Source: Physocladia obscura
Lineage: Eukaryota > Chytridiomycota > Chytridiomycetes > Chytridiales > Chytriomycetaceae
Length of the DNA stretch: 12,079 nucleotides
Assembly: GCA_027596945.1 (NCBI GenBank)
Contig: JADGJH010001079.1
Location: 1-12,079, forward strand
Direction of reading: 5' to 3'
Below are positions 1 through 7,107 of the stretch, in pieces. The stretch's first letter is position 1. Every line of letters begins with the position of its first letter. The translations under genes and the position numbers were made by a program. The notes under the pieces were generated by a model. It was not told the DNA's origin, searched no databases, and saw only the letters and a list, made by a program, of their open reading frames with translations.

Positions 1-31
1 TTTTTTTTTTAAAAAAAAAAAAAAAAAAAAA
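1..31. repeat. T10/A21 homopolymer tract at window edge
   Basis: Ten T are followed by about 21 A directly upstream of the first gene. It is low-complexity DNA and carries no visible signal. It contains no stop codon in the frame of the ATG at 47, so it does not rule out that the first gene extends left of the window. Confidence 0.85.
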
Positions 32-46
32 CATTCAAAAATCACA

Positions 47-390
47 ATGGGCCTCCACGCAATCCACGATCCCGAAGAAGAAGGCTTTCTTACATTAACC
101 GGAAATGAATCTCTTGAAACAACGTTTCCTGACGACTTCAAGGACATTGAAGTTGAAAAAGTGGTTGGTTTCCCTGTCCCCCCACATAGGCTTTCTGATC
201 AACTGACACAATGCTGTATCTTTAGTTGGACAAGAAAGTTTTGTTTTTCATTCAAGTGTATGCGTTCAAGGTCAAGGATACTCCAAGATTGAGAGAGCTT
301 TTGCGAATCAATAATATGGAGATCCAGGAAAAAGAAGCGGCAAAAACAGGCATTTCAATTGGGGGTGGTCTGAAGCTTGCGATTAAGTAG
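47..390 (+). CDS. small two-exon protein of unknown function (possibly 5'-partial)
   Basis: I do not recognise this family. Exon 1 begins at an ATG with a good context (A at -3, G at +4). It encodes an acidic segment starting MGLHAIHDPEEEGF and continues to about 160-163. An intron of about 62-65 nt (164-225, or 161-225) ends in TTTAG. Exon 2 runs 226-390 and encodes a segment starting LDKKVLFFIQVYAFKV, then a charged stretch RLRELLRINNMEIQEKEAAK and a glycine/lysine end ISIGGGLKLAIK before TAG. The joined protein would be about 93 residues, soluble, with no signal peptide or membrane segment. Support for a real gene is the intron size typical of this window, the clean in-frame join and an AATAAA 6 nt after the stop. 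Unspliced, the first frame stops at 290-292 after a low-quality tail. The true start could lie left of the window, because no in-frame stop precedes the ATG. Confidence 0.55.
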
Positions 391-396
391 TTTCTA

Positions 397-402
397 AATA
401 AA
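397..402 (+). terminator. poly(A) signal AATAAA of the first gene
   Basis: A canonical AATAAA hexamer starts 6 nt after the TAG of the small gene. This supports the exon-2 frame chosen for that gene and implies a very short 3' UTR. Confidence 0.6.
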
Positions 403-599
403 ATACTATCAAACAACTCTGCTCTTCTTTTCGATCTTGGTTTATATTTGTTACCAAGTCCAATTTTGGCTGTTCACTCTTTGAGTTTTCAGAGTCTTAT
501 TTCGATTAATATGTTTTCATAAATTAATAGCCGTTCGGTGTGTTTCGCGAACTTCCATTTATGTGGCGTTTGATTGTGTGATGGAGATTCTGTAATTAT

Positions 600-631
600 G
601 GCAAAAAAATTTTCGGCAACAAAAAATTTCG
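600..631. repeat. imperfect 16-nt tandem direct repeat
   Basis: Two adjacent copies of roughly GGCAA(n)AAATTT(T)CG lie 34 nt upstream of the ABC transporter start codon, in its presumed 5' leader. They differ by a base substitution and a one-base length change. Function unknown. Confidence 0.5.
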
Positions 632-664
632 AATAGAAAAACAGTCGACACAAAGTTTAAGTGG

Positions 665-3600
665 ATGGGAAACGAGAAAGTCGAGCTTCAGGAAACGAAT
701 ACTTCTTCCGCAAACATTCTGTCGCATCAAATGCAGCATCAAGAACAAACACAATTTCTAAAACGGATCCCGAAGACTACGCAAGCTCCGAATGTCTGGT
801 CTTTCGTAACAATGGGCTGGCTGACCCCTCTTTTGAGTTTAGGATATCGCCGTCCGCTTGAATTCGAGGTGTTTAATAAATTTTGCCCTCGAATCATGCT
901 GAATTCCTGTTTATTTGTCTTAGGATCTTCCGTTGCCAAAACCAAAGGACCGCGCCGACTATTTGGCGATTGTTCTGAAGCCTTACTATCAACGACTGAA
1001 TTCTTATTTGCTGGCAAAAAGAGAGAAGGCCCCTGGGAGTGCAAAGTTGCAGCCTCCCACGCCTTTCCCTGAGTTGTGGGATGCTCTGGGGAGATTCTGG
1101 TACGTCTGTCAAAATTCTTGCTCGGACTTTGTTTGAATTGGTAGTATTTCAAAAGGGTTGCTGCGGCGTTTATGGACGCTTTGAATTTGGGTATTGAGCT
1201 TCTGGATCCGTTCATGTTGCAGGGAATTCTTTACTATCTCGAAAGTGGATCCACGTTAATGTTCATCACATCACCAATCGTTCTTTGTGTTCTTCTTTTC
1301 TTGTCGGCAATGCTTCGCACTGTTCTTGGCCAAATGGCGGCTCAAACTATTAGGAATTGCAAATTCAATGCCCAAAGCGCGCTGACAGGAGCGGTGTTTC
1401 AAAAGTCACTTAAGCTTTCGAACGCGTCTGCAAAAAAGTTCAGTTCTGGGCGAGTTATTCAAATGATAGATACGGACGTTGAGAGTGTTGTAAATATGCT
1501 TTCAGTCAGTCATATGCTTTTCGTAACGCCAGCGCAGGTGAACTAAAACTCACGCCTTTGTATACCAAAATGTTGATTGCTTTATTTTTTGAAACAGCTA
1601 ATTGCAATTATTGCGTGTCTGTATTTACTTGTCGGAAAGTCGGTGTATGGAGTTGCTATTGCGTTTGGAATCATTTTGGTCATTGCGCCCTTTTTTGTGA
1701 TATCTCTCGGTGTGTTTCAGACCCATTTATCGACAGCCGGAGATAGCCGCACGCGCATGATTCGCGAACTCTTTTTGGTAAAAAAATTAATCTCGGCTAC
1801 CACAAAACTTTTAAACAAAATGGAATGCAGGCGATCAAAACTGTAAAACTTCAAGGAGCCGAGACGCTATTTTACAAAAGGGTTGACGGTTTTCGACGTA
1901 CGCAGCTCCGTGCCCTTGTGGGATACAGTGTTTCCATAATGCTTTTTTTTGGGATTATCTTGATTATTCCGGTTGCCACGGTAACATAGCTATATCATGG
2001 GTTTTTACAAATTTTCATAATTTTTCATGTTTACTTGTTTTTTTGACAGCCCGTTGCAACTTTTATTGTCTATGCTGACACCGTCGGGGATTTATCGCCT
2101 GCAATAATTTTCCCAGCCCTCACGTTTCTGAATCTGATTTTTCAACCTCTGCAAAGTCTCGCCAACAACGTATCTGGTGTTATAAACGGTCGCGTTTCAT
2201 GGCTTCGAATCAAAGAGTTTTTGGCTTGTGAGGAAGCTGAATTAAACTTTAAGCCAGCGGAAGATGCAACAGATGATGACGTTGTAGTCGTACAGGAGGC
2301 CACTTTTGGTTGGACGCGGGACAAAGAGGCACTATTCAAGAATATTAACTTGAGACTGAAGAAAGGCAAACTGTATATTGTTGTTGGATCCGTTGGTAAT
2401 TACTTTTCTTCGGATTTTATTTTTGTGAGTCTAAAATATTAGTCCATAACAGGATCTGGAAAATCTTCTTTGATCGCAGCGTTACTTGGAGAAATGGAAC
2501 GACGCGAAGGCACGGTCTCTCTTTTTGGCACTGTTGCATACTGCCAGCAGCAACCCTGGCTCGTTTCCGACACTGTCAAAAACAACGTTCTTTTTGGACA
2601 TAAGGAAGATTCAGCCCGTCTTAGTCGAGCTCTCCGTGTTTGCGGTCTGGAAACCGATTTAACTCAATTCGAGAAAGGCATCGCAACTGAGGTTGGAGAG
2701 AAAGGTATCGCTCTCTCTGGCGGACAAAAAGCACGTTTGGCCCTCGGTAAGATTGAAGCATTTAATAATATTTTTTTACCGTTCGTTTTTTTCAACAACT
2801 TTATGTCAGCTCGGGCACTTTATGACGATGCTGATATTTACCTTCTCGATGACACACTCGCTGCTTTGGATGCTCATGTTTCAAAGCAAACTTTCAATGA
2901 CTGTATTCGTGCCTCACTGGCCAATAAGACAAGACTTCTTGTTACTCACAATTTGGACGTACTGGCCGCAGCTGACAGCATCATTGTCATGAAAGAAGGC
3001 TCTATTATTGAGCAGGGTAGTCTTGAAGAGTTGACGGCTGTCGATGGAGAGCTTCGAAGATTGATGAAGGAGCGAGAAGTGGCGCAAGTAAAAAATTTTC
3101 AAACGAAAATCGAAATTCTAACCCCACACAATATTCAATAAGACCGAAGCAAACCAAAAAAAGAACGCAGCCACGAATGATGCTATTGTCGGCGAAGTCA
3201 GCAGAGAAAACGCCACAGGCACGGATGTTGTCGCTGAAGAAGAGCGTCGAAGAGGAGCCGTTCCAGGCTCTGTGTATATCACGTATTTCAAGAACGGTGT
3301 CGGCTTGTGGTATTTATTCATAGTGTTTCTAACTGCAGTCTTTATGTGCTCGGTTGGATTCATCTCGGTTGTTTGGCTCGTATGGTGGTCGAATGATGTT
3401 TACGATATTGAACTATTCCAGTATATTTGGATTTATACTGGATTGTCACTTGGAAATTTTGCTGCTGTTGGTTCGTTGCTTGCATATTTTTTGATATTTT
3501 TTGTGTTCCATTCCTAAATATCTCCGATCAGTCTTTCTTGCTGGTGCATTTTTATTCAACAGTTATTACCAGACAAAGAGCATTCACCAAAGAGCCATGC

Positions 3601-5353
3601 GTGCGCTTCTTCGAGCCCCAATGTCTTGGTTTGATTCTCAGGTAAAATATTATTGTCTCTGGGCTCAATTAACTGAAATTTTTGCAAAAATTAGCCTATT
3701 GGAAGAATTCTCAATCGAATGAATCGCGATGTATCTGAATCAGACCGTGCAGTCTGGCAATTTTATTTCAATACTACTCTTCAAATCAGCAACACGATTA
3801 TCGCGATGGCAATTTTCATCTATTCAACCTATTACGTCATTGCAGTTTATGCAGTACTTTCCATCGGTTACTATTTCACTCTGCAATTTTACCGCGCCAA
3901 CAATCGCGAGCTCAAACGCTTGGTTGCAATCTACAAGAGTCCATTGAACGCGCATATTAGTGAATCTGTCGGAGGAACAGCAACCTTAAAGGCGTTTCAG
4001 GCAGGTGGAAGGGCTATTCAACGACAAAGACAGCTCATTGATATCAGCATTACTCCGTTTTTTATTATGGAAAATCTTGCAATTTGGTTGAATTTAAGAG
4101 TCAGGGTATGAAACTGCTTTAATTTACTTTTTTGTTAAGAAAACTTGACAACTCCTGTTTTATATGTAGACCATTATTGCGCCAATTGTTCTCATGCTTT
4201 CACTCTATGCTGTACTTTCTAACAGCGCGAATGCCGCTGTCATGGGTTTAGCTATTTCTTATGCTTCAGGAATCGCCGAGCTGTTTGCTGCCCTTGTCCG
4301 CATGATGTCGAATCTGGAAGCCGGTATGGTTAGCGTCGAACGTCTTGAGCATTACGCCTCGGATTTGCCAGCGGAGGCGGCGGCTGAAATTTTTGGGGAC
4401 CCGAAAATCGACGAATGGCCGTCTAAAGGAGAAATTGAGGTTCAGAAACTGGAAGTTAAATATGCAAGTCGGGAGGAAGCTGTTATTAAGGACTTAAATC
4501 TGAAGATTGATGCAGGGCAAAAAATTGGGTAAATTTGAATTTCATTGTTTTTTTTTTCCTCTTGAATTTATTGTTGTTATTTCGATTTTTATCATTTATT
4601 TTTTCGTATTCGAAACCTATAGGATTGTTGGTCGTACAGGAAGCGGAAAGTCTACTTTTTTGACTGCTTTGTTTAGGCTGGTTGAGCCAAGTGCGGGGAA
4701 AATTTTTATTGATGGAATTGGTAAAATACATGCTATTTTTTTACTCGCTTGGTCTCAATTAAGTTCTATGGCAAACAGATATTGGCAGTCTCGGTCTTCA
4801 CACTCTACGCACTCGCATCCAAATTATCCCTCAAGATCCTTGTCTCTTTTCTGGGACCATTCGCAGTAACATTGATAACGAAGGTCGATTTACTGACTCT
4901 AGCGTGTGGGAAGCCCTAGAGCTTGTTGGCTTGAAGGAATATGTTTCAAGTCTCAGTAGCAAGCTCAGCTCTCGTGTCACCGAAAATGGCGATAACCTTT
5001 CGGTGGGACAACGCCAGCTAATTATTCTCGCACGTGCAGTTATTCAGAACCCACGCATTCTTGTATTGGATGAAGCAAGTAGTGCGTTGGATGCAGAAGC
5101 GGATGAACGGATTCAGCAAGTCATTCGCACCTCTTTTAAAAACGGGACTGTAATTTCGATTGCCCATCGGTTGAATACCGTTGCGGATTTCGACAAGATT
5201 GCCGTCTTGGATGCTGGACGCCTTGTTGAGTTTGACACACCGCTGGCATTATTAAAGAAGAAGGACGGTGTTTTTAGAGGATTGGTAGATGCGACGGGTG
5301 TTCAGAACGCGATCTTAATTGCGGAGGTTGCTGAGAAGCATGGGCTTCAATAG
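665..5353 (+). CDS. ABCC/MRP-type full ABC transporter (YOR1/MRP4-like), 14 exons, 1296 aa
   Basis: Exons: 665-868, 924-1099, 1156-1537, 1598-1777, 1831-1980, 2050-2395, 2453-2746, 2810-3087, 3143-3470, 3532-3641, 3695-4105, 4170-4528, 4623-4720, 4779-5353 (3891 nt, divisible by three). The order is TMD1-NBD1-TMD2-NBD2 with no N-terminal TMD0, as in MRP4 and fungal YOR1; the N-terminus has the usual ABCC motif [23 protein letters not shown]1: Walker A GSVGSGKS (K483), Q-loop QQQPW (~511-513), signature LSGGQ (567-571), Walker B YLLDD (D591; D592 where canonical sites have Glu, usual for MRP NBD1), H-loop H624. NBD2: Walker A GRTGSGKS (K1082), signature LSVGQ (1179-1183), Walker B LVLDE (D1203/E1204), H1235. 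TMD2 contains the ABCC hallmarks [14 protein letters not shown] and SPLNAHISE, and VSVERLEHY precedes NBD2. It should be a membrane exporter of organic anions, conjugates or xenobiotics at the plasma or vacuolar membrane; the substrate cannot be read from sequence. Intron 2 uses the weak acceptor CAAAAG, chosen because it restores frame and the family reading. Confidence 0.95.
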
Positions 5354-5456
5354 ATTTTCTATGAAAACGGCTCTATAAAAATGATATCAGACATTGTGCT
5401 GCAAAATTTTTGATTATTGCTGTATTGTGAAACGGTTACTTTTAAAGAAAAAACAA

Positions 5457-5462
5457 AATAAA
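5457..5462 (+). terminator. poly(A) signal AATAAA of the ABC transporter gene
   Basis: AATAAA lies 104 nt after the transporter stop in an A-rich stretch. Further ATAAATAAATAAA repeats follow about 20 nt downstream and could serve instead. Confidence 0.5.
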
Positions 5463-5613
5463 ATGGTAAAAAAAAAATAAATAAATAAACGAAAGAAAGC
5501 TCAAAAAAACTAGGTATATTCCACGTTGATTAAATAAGAGCATCTAACGGATTTGTCCAAATTATTTTGTTCTTTTCATTTTTAAATAAAGGCGAAAAAG
5601 AAAATTTTCCATC

Positions 5614-5689
5614 AAAGGGCAATATTGTTGAAAAAAAAGAAGTCAATTTTATAGCCAATGACTTATTGTTCGTTTTTGTATTGCCCTTT
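5614..5689. repeat. 11-nt perfect inverted repeat with 54-nt loop
   Basis: AAAGGGCAATA at 5614-5624 is the exact reverse complement of TATTGCCCTTT at 5679-5689. It lies in the promoter/leader region of the fusion gene, so it could form a weak stem in RNA or be chance in AT-rich DNA. Confidence 0.5.
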
Positions 5690-5836
5690 TTGTATGGACG
5701 GTTTCAAATGGAAAAATTTCGGGAAACTGTGCCACTGGAAATTTGGGAAACAAAAAATTGTTGGAAACATGCTTGTGGAAAAAGTGCTGTATCGCACCAT
5801 AGAAAAAAAGGAAAAAAAAAAAAAAAAACAAGAAAA

Positions 5837-7107
5837 ATGCCGACATTTACATCAGGAGTAAAGACACTGAGCTTAAACTCAATCAACATTGTGACATCCG
5901 AGCGCCTCGTGTTGAAACACTTAGAAAGCTATGGATTCGATCAAATTTCACCGAATGTCAAAGAAAAGCAGTATTTTGTGCACGAATGCCAAGACAACTC
6001 CAATATCTCAGTGACAATAGTTCCTGCACTTCCTACTAACCGAGTTGATGACGAAGTGTTTCGCGTGAAAACGGTTACATTCGCGATTTCGTGTAGTTTG
6101 GCGGATTTTAACCTCACTCCCGCCACATTGGGAAAGAATGCTGTATTTTCGGAAAATGGAGATCTTCAATACGTGATGATTACTCCTTCTTGGGCAAATG
6201 GACTGGTCAAATTTGTTGTCATTGCGGACCCATTTAACATTAAAAGCGGGAAAATTTTGCTGTGGAATGATGTTAATGCAAATTTCAATAGGTACATTGC
6301 AAGAATCATCATTTTTTTTCAATATTTTGTATCCAACAAATCAAACAATGCAGCTTTCAATCTACTTCGGAGTCAAAATCAAAAGTCAAACGCGTGGATC
6401 ATCTGGCTTTTGGAATGCCTCTCCTTCAACAACGTGAAGCATTCAATTGGTTCAAAACGATTCTCGGATTTGAACGCGTTCGTGATCTTAATGAACCTGA
6501 AGAAGGCATTACGGTGAAGCAAGAAGCCGCCGGAATGTTAATGCTGACCCTTGATAACTCTAAACATAAAGTTCGCGGAGTTCTTCCATTTTCGATTGTT
6601 CTTGTGTCACCGCTGCAAGGTCATGGCGGACAAGTTGCCGACTTTGTAGACTTGCACAATACTGGTGTGCAGGTACGCGGCGCATAATTATTAGACTTTG
6701 TACTGTCGACAAAAACTGAAGAAACAAATGTATATATCTATTTTCACAGCATATCGCCCTCGAATGTTTCAATATGGCAGAATTGGCAACCGCAATTAGG
6801 CAAGAAAATTCTCCAGTCACAATCGCAAAACCTAACGCGAGCTTTTACGACTCGAGACTATTGGAAGCGCTGTCCTCAAAAACCCACTGGGAAAAACTGT
6901 CGAAGCAAGTTGCCATCGCAAAAGAAAACGGCTTCATCATAAACATCAAACTTCCAGGAGACGATGGCGTCAATCCTGGAATCTTGCAGCAAATGTTTAC
7001 GCTACCACCGTCTCCAAACTGTTCAACCTTTTTTGAAATTATCCAACGTGAAAATTTTCTTGGATTTGCGCCAGTTTCGATTGCCACGCTTTTTGAATCA
7101 ATTGAAG
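5837..7107 (+). other. domain 1 of fusion: HPPD/HPDL/HMS-like Fe(II) VOC dioxygenase
   Basis: The Fe-binding facial triad is visible as VDHLAF (H168), GVQHIAL (H259) and FFEIIQREN (E354), and a VOC-type VDDEVFRV stretch marks the N-terminal module. Compared from memory with Arabidopsis HPPD, the substrate-pocket Ser267 (S232), Gln293 (Q245), Gln307 (Q258), Gln379 (Q339), Phe381 (F341) and Phe428 (F373) are kept. The segment carrying Asn282 and its neighbouring Pro is shortened by about 13 residues, to SPLQGHGG. Asn423 is Ser and Phe424 is Ile (I369), and the glycines of the usual GFGxGN are lost (GFAPVS). This is closer to HPDL/hydroxymandelate synthase than to ordinary HPPD. Its substrate is expected to be 4-hydroxyphenylpyruvate plus O2. 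Confidence 0.85.

Larger units (their letters stand above)
391..664. other. intergenic region between small gene and ABC transporter
   Basis: This is AT-rich spacer of 274 nt that should hold the 3' end of the small gene and the promoter/5' leader of the ABC transporter. I see no convincing TATA box or coding frame. Near its right end is an imperfect direct repeat: 600-615 and 616-631 share a GCAA...AAATTTCG pattern. Confidence 0.6.
5354..5836. other. intergenic region between ABC transporter and fusion gene
   Basis: This spacer is 483 nt, very A-rich. It holds the 3' end of the transporter gene (AATAAA at 5457-5462), an 11-nt inverted repeat (5614-5624 with 5679-5689) and an A-rich run just before the fusion-gene start. 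An open frame in phase with the fusion gene extends back through 5708 (an upstream ATG), but its translation is a low-complexity lysine-rich leader, so I treat it as 5' UTR. Confidence 0.6.

Noticed and set aside
739..1215. 158-residue minus-strand open frame opposite the first ABC transporter exons
   Set aside because: It is antisense to well-supported exons, spans two plus-strand introns, and its composition shows no recognisable domain.
5458..5492. A/T-rich ATAAATAAATAAA run as a microsatellite or origin-like element
   Set aside because: It is short and best explained as 3' UTR low complexity around a poly(A) signal.
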